Assembly (NCBI RefSeq): GCF_002288925.2
Contig: NW_022098001.1
Location: 16,336,256 to 16,400,255, forward strand
Length of the DNA stretch: 64,000 nucleotides
Direction of reading: 5' to 3'
Source: Delphinapterus leucas
Lineage: Eukaryota; Chordata; Mammalia; Artiodactyla; Monodontidae
Shown: piece after piece, positions 23,101 through 35,725 of the stretch
How the letters are laid out: every line of letters starts with the position of its first letter
Numbering within the stretch: the stretch's first letter is position 1
The notes under the pieces: generated by a model
Told to the model about the DNA's origin: nothing
The model's input: the letters and a program-made list of their open reading frames with translations, nothing else
Database searches by the model: none
Made by a program: the position numbers and the translations under genes

Positions 23101-24719
23101 CTAAAATAGGAATCAGTACATTCTAAGTAGCATTTAATGCAGTGAAGTACATGTTCTAATCTTGCATATGGCTCAAATATTTAAATTAGATATATTTCCA
23201 AAGTATGCTCCTTACTTTTAGCCCCTTAAATTATACCCTTTCACCCATGATATATAAAAAATAAAAGAAATTCACAAGCTCTGAGCGCATGTAGATGACT
23301 GTATATGGGAACTGAAGAAACTAGAGATCCCTAATGAGGTAGTTTTCCTGCCAGAACCACTGTGTTTACAATGCCAGCTTCTCATAGCTGAAAGTCCTTT
23401 CTACCCACTGCACTAAAGGACTCCAGTTGGTTTTCTGTTCCAAAGCAGAAATAAATAAACAGTGGAGCCCAGTTATTATTTAGAGCTGCCAGTTTTTATA
23501 GCCTGAAAGTTATAGTCAGTAATCAGACAATCTCCAAGGAAACAAATAGCCAAAGTTTGGAGAGCAATGAATGAGAAAGGGCTATAATGATGGCACAGCA
23601 TGGAGGGCATGTGATCTCCTGTGATGCTGTTGGAGGGTAACACTTGATGCATTTTTGCTGATAATTGTCAGAGGGAGAGGAGCCTGTAGAATTTGTATAT
23701 GACTCAGGCTCTCCAAACTATAGGATCTGTATTCTGAGCAAAAATAAATGTCAGATATTTCTTTTGAATGGCATTGTAGTCCAGCATACCACAGATCTAA
23801 TTGTGATTGAATTCTCTTTGTTTTATTTTTCAAAAGCTGATAACTTTCTTGGTCATTAAGAATGTTCTGGACTGCTAAAGAAATAAAATTTGAATCCAAA
23901 ATCAAAAATGGAAGTTCATACATTATGAATTTATTTATTATAAAGCTGACTGTATGTATATAAATCAAGAAAGATTGTTAATTTTTTTCTTTCACCTAAA
24001 AATCTCCTTATCTCGACTGTCAAGGGGAATAACATCCAGCTGCTTCTTGCTCTGATAATTTTTCTAGACCTTAAATTTCTCTATTTGTTCCCAACAGAAC
24101 AAGAAAGACAGGACCACTGGACTCAGCAGGGTACATGGACCCTGATTGTTCATTTTAGTTCAATATAATTCATAAGGGCACAAGACCCTGACAGCTCTAA
24201 AATTCTGCAGTTTCCAGCATGTTGATTTTGCTACTCTATATATTTAAATTTCTTTTAAAAACATATCGTATTTCTCTGAGCATTCATTTGCTTTTCAAAT
24301 TATGGTTGCCTAGCTGAGGCTTGTGTACCAGGTGCCATGTAAAAGCATGTTAAAAGTAGATAAAAGCAATTTACCCTGCCCTCTAATTAGAGATGTCTCA
24401 TCTTTACCACTGACAATAGCAGTATGCAGCTGTGGCAGTAGAGAGATAATAGGAGCTGGAGCAGAGAGAAATTAAAGATATGCTGGCTGGTGCAGAGCGT
24501 CACCTCTCCGTTGCTCAGCTTGGGTGGGTTTCAAAATGAATACAAATTTTTCATATTTCCTCTTCCCTGACTCTGTTCATTTATTTCACATTAATAATTA
24601 AGCTTTAAAAGCCAGGGGTATGTTGGGGGGAGGGCAGCAAGTTATAGGCTATGTCTTTCTTAATGACTCACCATGTGAAATATATTGTTGCCTAGTTCTA
24701 TAGCTGACCTATCATTTAA
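23101..24719. other. Unassigned sequence
   Basis: No gene recognised. The 128-codon minus-strand frame at 23582-23968 shows no domain and I treat it as chance. Confidence 0.45.
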
Positions 24720-24835
24720 CACCTGTTGTATACACATCACTGTACTTGATGTAATAAGGTTTAAAATGTATGGAGAAGACACACTTCTTGTCCCCTAAAG
24801 TTTGCAATCTAGAAGGATTTACCCTTTATAAAGAT
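24720..24835 (-). repeat. L2 3' end, antisense
   Basis: 'cacctgttgtatacacatcac', 'tatggagaagacacacttc' and 'gtttgcaatctagaagg' follow the reverse complement of an L2 3' end. Confidence 0.55.
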
Positions 24836-24949
24836 CATATCTGATATGTTATAATTATTTGCCATGTTAAAGACAGAAGGTGGTCATCTTAGAGTATAAT
24901 TTTTCAGAATAACTTGTTTGAAATAAATAAATGTTAAAAAATCTTTAGT

Positions 24950-26060
24950 GAAGTGGTCAGCCTGAGTGAGGGACATGGAAGGAAGGATCCTCACAGGGAA
25001 AATAGCATGATTAGAGGTAGTAAGAAGTGGAAGTGTGTAAGAAATACAGAGACCAGTTTTCCTGCTGAGGAAGAAGAACTGTTGACAAAGGACCTGAAAG
25101 TGTTTAGAGCAGACCAATATGGCAACATGGCAATGGAAATTTAATACCAGATCACAGAGAGTAATGTGACTAAAACTGCATTTGAGGAAAAACATACAGG
25201 TAAGTGTATGCTGGCTAGAGAGGAGTGAGAAGATACCAGAGGTAAATGTATATAAAATCAAATTTAAGTAGCAATTTTTGAATGTAGATTAGTATGAGAA
25301 ATGATGCTACAAATGAAGAAGATACAAAGACTAAAGTGTGCAGTGATTAGGTATGAGCTTTTTTGAAATGGAGAGGAAGAAAAGTTAACTGAAGCAATGT
25401 GGTAGGTAGTTAAAGGAACAGTCCATAGACTTGATCAATTAGATAGATACAATAAGGATGTTGGGAATAAATTTATCAGACAAGAATAGTGACAATAAAG
25501 AAGTAAGTACAAAATATAGATTTGTGTGAGGAAATAACTAGTTCAGTGTTTGATACGTTAAGTGGCATCTATAGGGAGTTTAGATGCAAGATTGAAATGA
25601 TGATGAGCAGTCATGACTGGAACTGTAAACTTGGGAATTGCTTGCCTAGAGGTGGTGGTTGGACCAAAACACATGATGAGTTCTTTATGAGTAAGAATAG
25701 AAGTAGAAGAATGTTAGCGAACAAAATCACAGGAAGTGGGAGGAAAAAACGTGGGATGGTGAAATATTAAGAACTTGAAATCAAGTAAGAGGTAACCAAC
25801 AACCAGTGCCAAATGCTAGAGAAACTACAGTTTCAAAAAGAAAAGAGTTGTCCTAGAGATGAAAAAGCAAACTCAATTTTCCTAGAAGAATAGAATTGAT
25901 AAATCCCTTCAGCAATAGAAGCCAAATCAAGAGGGTTAAGGAAGGACAGAGTGGTGAAGAAAAGTGGCAGTGAAGTGTTCAATCATTAAATGTAAGGAGA
26001 AAACAGACTGGTTGTAGTAGTGACTGTGAGCATCACCAAGTTAGTAATTTAAATAAAGCT
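24950..26060 (-). repeat. L2 ORF2/3' region, antisense, highly diverged
   Basis: A purine-rich stretch whose order of motifs follows the antisense strand of L2 from the 3' part into the reverse-transcriptase-proximal part, for example 'gccaaatgctagagaaac', 'gccaaatcaagagggttaag' and 'agtggtgaagaaaagtggc'. Too decayed to carry a frame. The assignment is by pattern and could be partly wrong; a second old repeat may be mixed in. Confidence 0.45.
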
Positions 26061-28204
26061 TAGGGGAATCTGAACACTTTTACATTTTTAGCAGGAATTA
26101 AGTATAAAGGGATAAAATGCTAAAGGGTGGAATAAAAAGTGGGATGAAAGTGAAATATATATGTGTATATATTTCATTTATATGCATGTATAACCTTGGG
26201 TAATGCACATCTAATCTGAGGAGAAAAGCCTGTTAGTTCAAAGATGGCATCAGAATTATTTTAGAAAAAAATCATTTTATTCTGTTTCTCAAAACAACAT
26301 ATGGATCTATACTATTTCTGCAATGATATCCCTCAGAACAGTAAGAGTTATACAAAAAGACATAAAGTCTCTATGCACAATAATTTTTCATTTACAAAGG
26401 TAGCCAAGAGGATGAGGAGAAGGGGCCCAGAAATGGAGAAGGGCTGGCCTCAGGGGTGTCCCATGAAGTGGAGTTGTTGAGGATGCTGAAGAGTTGGCTA
26501 ATGGGATATTCCCATTGTGAGAATGGCAGGTGGAATGTCTAATATTCACCAGGAAAATGCTCAAAATGCATACAACACTTAGATGAAAGCTTCAAATTTT
26601 CTTTCATATGGATTCACAACTCTCTCTGTGGTGTGTTAAACTAATCAAGGAAAGGGGCCTTGTTTTATAACTGGATTACACAGTGGAGAGAGACCAGAAT
26701 AGCTGAAAGCTATGAGACATGAAAGCAATGAAAGATTTAGGGGAAATGCAGAACAGTAGTGTCTAGGCAAAATGTCAATATGATCAACCCCCACACTATG
26801 AATCTCAGCAGATATTGGATGTAGGATTTTGAGAAAAATGTTTACTCAAGTCTCAAAGGGCGAAGCAACTCAAAATATTGAATGCCTTACATCAGCCAGT
26901 AGCTAATATTTAGGAGATATATATATATATATATATATATAGTCATGGATACACAGAAAATAATTTATCAATTAAAATAATGAAATGTACTATGTGTTGA
27001 ATATTTACTGCTGTATTTATATTACAACCCTAAGAGTTTGACATTTAGAGTTAACTTCTGATCTTACACATTTAAAATCATTTGCTAGATTGTGTCTTTC
27101 CTACATATATGCATATCTGAAACAAAATACCGATTTTTCCAGGATCTTATAATCATATATAAAAAGTCATAAATTATTTATTGAAAGTATACTCCTAAAT
27201 TCATTAGAGAAATATTTCAACTAGATTAATTTTGCATTAACAGTCAATGAGAGGTTACAACTGTTACTTGCAATGAGACATAAACACGCATCATTCTTTG
27301 ACAGGAAGTAAGTCAAAATCCAAATGATTAAAAGTGTATACATATAAAGTAAATGCATGTATTTGCAGATTTAAATAACAGATATATCTAGATCAGGCAT
27401 TGCAAGGATCAGGTAGAATTAGCAAGAGGAGCTATGTTGAACTTCTTTCAGTTGAAAGTCATTTTTGGCTACTTCTCTCTAAGGATGGGACTAGCTCTGT
27501 TTTGGCTTTCATTTAGAATTCTGCTTGCTTTTAGGAATGTGGACCTGTTTGGAAGTGATCAGTTATAACCTCACTGGATTTCCTAGGGCTTGATTGTACC
27601 TACTCTAACTAATAAATATAATATAATCACATATTTTATTGTAACTTCTCAAAGTGAGAAAACTTATATTTTGGTTTGTTTTCTCTCATTTTCAAATCTT
27701 CATTTGGTCTACTTCATGTGACAAAAGCAGTGCCTTTTCTGCTATCAGTTCACATGGACCTCATAAATGTTTCTAAGTCCACATCATATCATTCAAGAAA
27801 CAAGCATTCATTGAATGATTTACTGCAAGACACCCGAGACCACCACAAGACAGACTTTTCTTCCTTGGAGCTTAAGGGAAGAGCAATTTTAAATATAATT
27901 TTTCTTAGTTAACAATAATACACAACAGAAGTGAAATTAACAACCCATTGAACTCAACCTGGCCAAACTGTCACCCTTGCATGTTCATAAATGCATTGAA
28001 TTATATAATCTCTTCTTTATATTATTGTACCCAAAGTATTGTTATATTAACATTGAAAGTAAATTTTAATTTTAACCATCAATGGGCATATATAGGGGTA
28101 ATCTAAGTCATTCACATTTGTTTAGTTTTACCAAATATCCCTCCTTGTCCACCAATGAACTATAATCCAGAGGTTATAGCCTATTAAATTGAAAGGGAAA
28201 AAAG
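26061..28204. other. Unassigned sequence with small AT structures
   Basis: No gene recognised. 'gaaatatata' and 'tatatatttc' near 26152-26175 form a short hairpin. 27800-27885 ('gcattcattgaatgatttac', 'ccttggagcttaaggg') may be an antisense L2 scrap. Confidence 0.4.
26917..26941 (+). repeat. (AT)n microsatellite
   Basis: About 12 AT units. Confidence 0.95.
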
Positions 28205-28340
28205 GAAAAAATGATGACTACCAATTTTACAGATAAAGAAAGCAAATTAATTCACTGTTCCAGGTGACAGGATGGCATGAGAGTCAACATCAAAACCAAG
28301 AGTCTTGAAATCTAGCTTTGCGTGTGTTCTTCATGATGCC
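28205..28340 (-). repeat. MIR remnant, antisense
   Basis: 'ccaattttacagataaagaaagc', 'ccaggtgacaggatggcatgagag', 'accaagagtcttgaaatc' follow the reverse complement of the MIR core. Confidence 0.6.
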
Positions 28341-28980
28341 ATGAGTAAGAAAGAGAACGATAAAAGCTGAGAGAGAGACGGAGAAAGAGAGAGAAACAAA
28401 TAATTCAATACAAATGTAAGTAGAGGGAAGTGGAGGTGATCTCAAAACACTTACTAGATAAAATTAGGGCCACAGGCAATAATTGCAAAAGTCATGGAGC
28501 CCTTGTCATCTCCAAAGCATCACATGTGGATGCAGGAATCATATTAACAACATGCATAGTCAAGTAGAAAATTAATAGAATAAAGCCATACCTGGGGAAA
28601 CAAGGGGACACACTAGTGGATATCATGCTTAAGAGTAAGCTTAGGAAAAAGTCCCCTATAATGTTGAGGAATGGACCCTGATCTAAGATTTTATTACAAG
28701 ATTCAAAAAAGACCTAGTTTCATCATTGGGAAGGTATTGTAAATGAAGTGTACAGGTCTAAATAATCCTATCCTTGTTCAAACTGGAGCTTGTATTCCCT
28801 GATGGATTCATATACAGGATGGTTTGCAACTCACCCACCTAGCATGGTTCCTGGAATTCCCACCAGTCACTCTGCCTTAAGCAGTGTGCCTCAGAAGGCC
28901 TTAGAGGAGTAATACATGAATATTTAATAACCAATTTTCATGTCAGCATGGATTTTTGAAATTCAAATCAGTTGTCACAT
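28341..28980. other. Unassigned sequence
   Basis: No gene recognised; a GA-rich patch ('gagagagagacggagaaagag') at about 28370-28400. Confidence 0.45.
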
Positions 28981-29125
28981 TGTTATAGTGAAAAGAACAC
29001 AGGTTTTGGAGCTGGACAGACCTGGGTTTGAAACTTCCTTTTCTGCTACTTAACTGCTAGTGTCCTCTTGAGTAAGGTACTCAACATCTCTGAGACAGTG
29101 TAAAATACATATGTAAAATGGCTGG
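28981..29125 (+). repeat. MIR SINE
   Basis: 'ttttggagctggacagacctgggtttgaaa', 'gctacttaactgctagtgtcc', 'aaggtactcaacatctctgag' and 'atgtaaaatgg' follow a MIR in sense orientation from the B-box ('gggtttgaaac') through the core. Confidence 0.9.
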
Positions 29126-29359
29126 TGAACATCTGGTATATGTAGGTGCCTAGGTGCCCAAGAGATGCTCATTTTCTTTTGTTTCCTTGAAAGTTCTAAA
29201 GAAAATCTTGAAGTAAGCTTCAATACGAGTAGGGAAGGTAGGCAGATTCCAGCAAGGCAAAAACACTGCCTTTTATTTAATAAAATATTGAAATACCTGA
29301 ACAAGGTATTTGTCCTCCCTCTGTCAAGGTTGAATAGACAAATTCTTGAACTGCTATTG

Positions 29360-29560
29360 CTGTTTTGTTTTGTTTTTGTTTTTTTCTCTATCTCCTACTG
29401 CTCATGTACAAGTGGGCATCTGGATATCCTACTGGCACCTGAAATTCAATATGTCTAAAATGAAACATAATCTTTTCCAACATGATTTTTTTTCTCATAA
29501 ATTCTCCATGACTCTTCATGGCACTAACAGTCTTTCAGTTATGTACTACATTCAAATATT
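29360..29560 (+). repeat. L2 ORF2-to-3' fragment
   Basis: 'gggcatctggatatcctactggcacctgaaattcaatatgtctaaaatgaa' matches the stretch of L2 just downstream of its reverse-transcriptase active site, in sense orientation. No intact frame. Confidence 0.6.
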
Positions 29561-29894
29561 ACTTAAAATAGACTCACAGTGTTTATTAAGCATAGAATGG
29601 TGGATGGGGGGGTGTCCCAGTGGTCATAAATAATCCTCTAGGAAAAACTTGAAACTAGATGAGACTTGGATTGTCATAACGACTGGAAGGTGTTCTCACA
29701 TTTAGTGGGTGGGGGACAGAGATGCAGAAATAACTGCAATGCCGGGAGATTGTGAATCCTTCACATTGAAGAACTGTGGAGCCCAAAATCAGTGGAGATC
29801 CCAATGAGCAATGCAAGTAGAATCCACCTCTTCAGATGCCTCATGCCCATTTTCTACTGTTCATTCCTACTTCTGTTGTACTAGTCCAGGCTCT

Positions 29895-30055
29895 GTATTA
29901 CCTTGATTTGTAGAATGTTAACTGCTGGAAGAAACTTGAAGGTCATGTAGATTAGGGAACTAAGGCCAAAAAGGTTAATTTTCTGGCCCAAGTTACATAA
30001 CTACTTGGTTACAAAGCAGAAGTTGACCTTAGATCTGATTGTTACCCTATGAGAC
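29895..30055 (-). repeat. MIR remnant, antisense
   Basis: 'gggaactaaggccaaaaaggtta', 'tctggcccaagttacataactac' and 'gcagaagttgaccttagatctg' are the reverse complement of the MIR core and B-box region. Confidence 0.65.
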
Positions 30056-30059
30056 CTGT

Positions 30060-30590
30060 TGAGGTTATAATATTATCTAACTGTTTTCCACATTCAAATT
30101 CATCCTCCACTGGGCAGAGTTGACCACTAAATCTTCAAGAACCACTCCCAGAACCTCACTTTCCAACCCAAAACAGCCCTCAGTGTTTCCCCATTGCCTA
30201 GTATGTACATTTCTCAGCCTGGCATCTAGACTACCCATGATCTGGGCCAACCAAGCCACATGGTATTATTTCACCCTACTCTCCTTCTGCTGTTTTCAAG
30301 TGACAAACTGTCCCCCTGCTGACTCCCAAGCACATATTGGGTATTTAAATCTCCCCTCAAACTGTTCCCTTTGCCTAAAATATTCTCCATATTCTCTCCC
30401 TGTCAAAACTCTACTGACACACAAATGTCTCCTCCCCCATGAAGCTTTATGAAGAAAAACTTTCTTCAGCAAGATATGTTCTTTCCTTATCACTTCTAAT
30501 ACTTGATAGCTGTCATTGGAATTACTATGATTTGGTAGGCACTATAGCTATTCAAATTTTTTTCTGTCTGAGGACAGAGGCTAACTAATA
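30060..30590 (+). repeat. L2 LINE 3' region
   Basis: Long pyrimidine-rich stretch with 'ctacccatgatctgggcc', 'actgttccctttgcctaaaatattct', 'aactctactgacacac' and 'gcactatagctattcaa'. This is the usual sense-strand L2 order up to the 3' end, with small deletions. No reading frame survives. Confidence 0.7.
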
Positions 30591-31245
30591 TGCAAAATCT
30601 TATCTATATCATATTTTGCACATATAAGATAGACAGCAAAAGTTTTGGAGATAGATACACAAAAGATCTAGCAGCAAATCTAAGGGGAAAAGAATCAAAA
30701 GAAAAGAAAAACTTTCCAGTCTTAACTAGTCACCTTAGAAAAGCTTTAAAGCATTTCTCACCCCTACTTCAGGACTCCTTTTAACATTATAATTGAAATT
30801 CACTGGAAATGTGTTTCAATTTCAAAGAAAACAGAAGGAAATGACATCATCCCTGTTCTTACTGCTGCCCTCAATGAAAATTTCATTTATCTTAGTCATC
30901 TAACTGTATGCTGTCAGCAGTAAAGACGGAAGCCTCATTAATAAAAATCAGAGAAGATCTTCTGCCTTGTGGATGAAAACTAAAGTATCCTCAAGACAAT
31001 TGCACTACATATTACAGCTTAGAGGCTGATAATTCTGAACTGCATCAGCAGTTGATTTAGAACTTGTTTATAACCATAATTGTGGAAGAGCAAATCTTCG
31101 TAAAATCTTTCTAACTGTTCATCATTGCATAACCTGAAGCTTAGCTAAAAGTAACCTATAAAGCAGAACTGGGGAGTAGAGTCTAGGTTTCTTGATACTG
31201 ATCACTCACTTCAAAATTAAACCCTTGGTATATGTAAGTCTTTAC
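30591..31245. other. Unassigned A+T-rich sequence
   Basis: No gene or named repeat recognised. Confidence 0.5.
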
Positions 31246-31274
31246 GTGTGTGTGTGTTTGTGTGTGTGTGTGTA
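31246..31274 (+). repeat. (TG)n microsatellite, one interruption
   Basis: TG tract of about 14 units broken once by 'ttt'. Confidence 0.9.
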
Positions 31275-34200
31275 ATAAATCTGAACATATCCTCCATATA
31301 ACTATGTTTTCTTAATGTGTCCTACATGAAAAAAAAATGATCACATGATCAGTTAGGATCAATGGGCCAATATAAATGAGCTGAAAATATATGGCTGGAA
31401 TATTCATGTGTGAGAAGACTAAAAAAACAAAAACAAAAACAAAATATTTAAAGAGCATATAATCCAATTTAGAGGAACAGAATTTTAACCTTAAATCATG
31501 AGCTAATTAGTCCAGAGTTTTATGCTAATCTTTTAATGCTGGAAATCAAGTTACTATGTCATGACTATTTATAAGTTCATCAGTGGTTATTAGAGTCTTT
31601 GTACAATGGTGAAACTTTTGATAGTACTGGACATTATCTCATTTTTATGCAGTTGATTAGATTTTAATTTTTACATTAAAGAACTATTTTCTCTAAATTT
31701 AGAATATAATATTTTTTTTCTTCAGAGTTGTAAGGATGGAATAAAAGGTAATCATTATGCTATGTTATACTTTAATCTTTTTCTACAAAAGATTATACAT
31801 CCACCTTTAAAAAGTTATTCCACAAATCTCAAGAGCTGTGTTCTTTCAATACACAATTTATAGTAATTTACCCTCCAAGGTTTTTGCTCTGTGAACTTTA
31901 ACAATATAAATGATTATGTCATATTCATGCCATTTTATATGTTATGTCATAAGATATTAGATTGCCTTGTATTGCATTATATTTAAATAGAGCTCAACAG
32001 TAAATAAGTGATCTGAAAAATTGTTCTGTACTTCACTAATAGCTTATATTATTTCTTGAAAATTCCTTTTCATAGAAAAGGGCATGCCACTTCTCTGCTG
32101 GATGCTCCATCAAGTCTTGTTTACTGTAACCAGGAGATGAAATTTCCAAACAAACCCTGGTGTTTACAGTACTTGGAGAGGCATGTGGCCTGTCATTCCA
32201 GTCTCTGTCAAGCATGTGCCCCACCTGCTTTTTGGCGTTGGCTTAAACAAGTTGGTTGGGCCACAACACAAGTGTGAGAACATGAGAATGTGAGATGCCA
32301 CAGGCCAGGTGACATGCCAGTGCTGAAAAGCTGGTACATGGCAGGGCACCATTGTGTACATAGAAAGGCCACATGCCACAGTAAAATGTGGCAGCCACGT
32401 CTCCAAAATTAGATGAATAATTTCCCTTCCATTATGTTCTCACAAATATGTTGTAAAACAATAAGCCTTGAGCTACACTAAGTCCAAAAGTTCAGGGTTT
32501 CAAAAGAGTGACAAGTAAATATTCATATCTATTTCAGAGTTGACTGACAGGTAGAACTTTTTTTAAACCATGCTTATGTGTGATTTGAGAAATACTTTTT
32601 TTAAGGCAACAGAAATCATTCTCATAGGTATGAGTCTTCTGACACGGCCAAATGCTGCAGATCAGCAAAGAACTTTTTTTTTTTTTTTTTGTCTAACAAA
32701 GCAGGAGAGAATTTACTAGAAGAAATGTTGTAGAATCTCTTACAATTCCTCCTTTTTTTCTCTGAATTTCGTACTTCTGTATGCTATCGCTAGGTCCATG
32801 CTGCTAATGCAACTGCAGTTGAATTCATTTCAAGTGTTGGCAGGAAAGGATAAGGAAAAAATAATTACACTTTTAAAATTCTGTTGAGTCTAGTGTGGGT
32901 TACAGAATTCATAAATGTGCAATGTCAGGTAATCCAAGGTATTTTCTGAGCTGTGACTCTACTGCTGAATAAGTATGTGAACCTAAAAGATGAATAAAAT
33001 TTCTATACTTTATCTTAACAATGGAAGACTCAATCCAAGGCCAAAATACTTTTGAAAATATTAGAGTTACTAATGAGGATTTCTTTCTTGATGAGAGGGC
33101 ATCAGTGGAAATCCTGAAATAATCTAAAGGGCTTTCATCTCTGCTGTCCAAATTTTAAACAAGGAAATAATTGTGGAATTTGGGACTATTAAATTTTTTT
33201 TCTAGCATAATGTATTTACAGTTTTTAAAATGTCTTTACTTTTCCATCTGTTTAGCCACAAACCACGAACTTTCAAGGAGCAGAATATGTCTAGTCATAT
33301 CCTTTCTCATAGATTTCATGTAACATTAGAAGTGAATCAGAGAGGGATTTTAAAATATCAAAAATTATATTAATATGTGGAGAGCTGTACAATTTCAGTC
33401 TGTAATTTAGATTTACATCCTATAGTTCTTGGCTTTTACAACTGTTCCCTAACTTTCCTAAAATAATTTACCATCCTTCAGTGTGGGATTGAGAGTATCC
33501 TGCAGGACCATAGTCCAATTTTAGATGAACAAACTCACGGTACTATTTGCTGCAGCCAAGTATCGTTCACCTTCACCAGGAACAGAGTATCTTAATCATT
33601 TACATAAAGGAAAGGCCATTCATGCTGTGCTATGCTTATAACATTATGTTGCCTAATAAAGGTATTTTGGGGAGTTTATTCCCTTTCTGTTTGCTGAGTA
33701 AGTTATTGCTTGTAAAAGATTATGCTTCTCCAGATAGCATTAGAAATAAATTCTTGGTTCTTTTTTACTTGAAGTCTGGGCGATTTCTAGCATTTTTTAA
33801 GCCCAGACTTTGAATAAGAATGCCATCTCTTTGAAATAGTCTGCTGAAATACAGATTTAAAACTCCAGCACTGCCTCTTGATGAATACACAGACTGAGAA
33901 GATAGTGCGGGGAATCCTGAGACCATGTGGAAACTCATTGTACTATGTATATTTCAGTCATGATTCTACAGAAGGAAGTACCTTATCCTTGCTTGAACAT
34001 ATTGAGCCCACTGACACTATAAGAATTGCTTCTCACACTGACTCTCTATGTGAATTCTATAATTTCTAGAATTATAGCTGTAAAATATTTTACTAGCATT
34101 ATGAAAGTCAAAATTGTAAACCAAACAAAAATACACAGATAAATCAAATATTTTCCTGACATTTTCTTTCTCCTCTCCTTTTGGTCTTCATTTTCTCTTA

Positions 34201-34804
34201 TTTCCCATTTACTTTTTTTTTTCATATTCTTGCATGTAACAATAATCCCCTTCTCCCACAGACCGTACACACTTCCAGTACATTATAAAGATGTCTTTCC
34301 ATTGTCTACTGACTTTCCTTTATTTTTTTCTTTAACCTTATTCCTTCTGAGACATAGAGAGATGAGCTAGAGGCAACACTTGGGAGACACTTGTAATTGA
34401 AAGGTAAGTGAGATTAAATGACCGTCCTCTGATTCACTGCTACCTAAAGTGAAAGCAGTGTTGATCCCATCCACTTAAATCTGAGCTGATGATTCAGTGC
34501 CAAACACGCCATTTAACAGGGGTACCTAAATTAGAATGAGACAGCAGAGTAGCCTACCATCATTGTGTATGACACATAGTAGGTCATTAACAATTATTTG
34601 ATTGAGTTGACCAGGAAAAATGTCATTGTGGAATGTGGAATGTCAGCTTGGAATTATTGGACTATGGTTATGGTAAGAAGAAATAAGCAAAAAGAGAATC
34701 AATCCTGCCCTGGGTACTGGAAATTATGATAAAAAAAGAATTTAGGAAAATAAATTGGCAAAAGGAGGATCTAATATTTTGAATTAGCGAGAATATACTG
34801 TTCA
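31275..34804. other. Unassigned A+T-rich sequence
   Basis: No gene and no repeat family recognised with confidence in 3.5 kb. A T run lies at about 32672-32690. The segment 32050-32410 has locally higher G+C and holds an 11-bp exact inverted repeat (32180-32190 and 32367-32377). Confidence 0.45.
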
Positions 34805-35169
34805 ACATAAAGAACAAAGCTATGTCTTTACAAATTAACGTTTTCATTTTCTTCAGATAAATACCCAGGAGTAGAATTGCTGGATCATATGGTAGTTCTA
34901 TTTTAAATTTTTTGAGGCTCCTCCACACTGTTTTCCATAGTGATTGGACCAGTCTACACTCCTATCAACAGTGCATGAGGGTTCTCTTTTCCCTACATCC
35001 TCACCAACACTTGTTGTTTCTTGTCTTTTTGACAACAGCCATTCTGACAGGTGTGAGGTGAAATCTCATTGTGGTTTCGATTTGCATTTCCCTGATGATT
35101 AGTGATGTTGAGCATCTTTTCATGTGCCTGTTACCATCTGTATGTTTTCTTTGGAAACATGCCTATTTA
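34805..35169 (-). mobile_element. L1 ORF2 C-terminal part, inverted 5' half of a twin-primed copy
   Basis: Antisense L1 landmarks in order: 'agataaatacccaggagtag', 'tgctggatcatatggtag', 'ccatagtgattggacc', 'ccattctgacaggtgtgagg', 'ttgcatttccctgatgatt', 'gagcatcttttcatgtgcc'. These encode the end of ORF2 on the minus strand, up to the point where the plus-strand part at 35170 resumes. No intact frame; a pseudogene fragment. Confidence 0.85.
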
Positions 35170-35247
35170 CATCATTATTTACAATAATCAAGATAAAGAA
35201 GCAACCCAAGTGTCCATGAGTAGATGAATAATTAAAGAAATGTGGGA

Positions 35248-35290
<43 letters not shown>

Positions 35291-35725
35291 AGCCATTATA
35301 AAAGAATAAATTTTTGCCATTTGCAACAACATGGATGGACCTGGAGGGTATTATGCCAAGGGAAATATGTCAAACAGAGAAAGATGAATACAGTGGAATC
35401 TAAAAAAATATGTGGAATCTAAAAAATAAAACAAATGAACAAATACAACAAAACAGAAAGAAACTCATAAATAGGACAAACTAGTGATTGGCAGAGGATA
35501 GAAGTTTGGGGAGATGGACAAAATACATGAAGGGGATTAAGAGGTACAAACTACTGGTTATAAAATAAATAAGTCACAGGGATGTAATGTACAACACAGG
35601 GAATATAGGCAATAATATTATAATAACTTTTATGTATAATCTATTAAAATATTGAATTGCTATGTTGTATGCCTGAAACTAATATAATATTATAAGTCAA
35701 CTATACTTTAATTTAAAAAGCAAAC
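35170..35725 (+). mobile_element. L1 ORF2 end and 3' UTR, direct half of a twin-primed copy
   Basis: Sense L1 sequence: 'cattatttacaataatcaag', 'caacccaagtgtccatgag', 'caacaacatggatggacc', 'gttgtatgcctgaaactaa', ending in 'actttaatttaaaaag'. It starts within about 25 nt of where the inverted half stops in the L1 source order, the hallmark of 5' inversion by twin priming. A (AT)n tract (35251-35287) has expanded at the native 'tatatatac' site. No clean TSD was identified. Confidence 0.85.
35251..35287 (+). repeat. (AT)n microsatellite inside L1
   Basis: About 18 AT units, grown from the short 'gtggtatatatac' tract that L1 ORF2 normally has at this place. Confidence 0.95.

Noticed and set aside
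26152..26175. A+T hairpin as a regulatory structure
   Set aside because: Short AT-rich inverted repeats are frequent by chance in such sequence and nothing nearby gives it a role.
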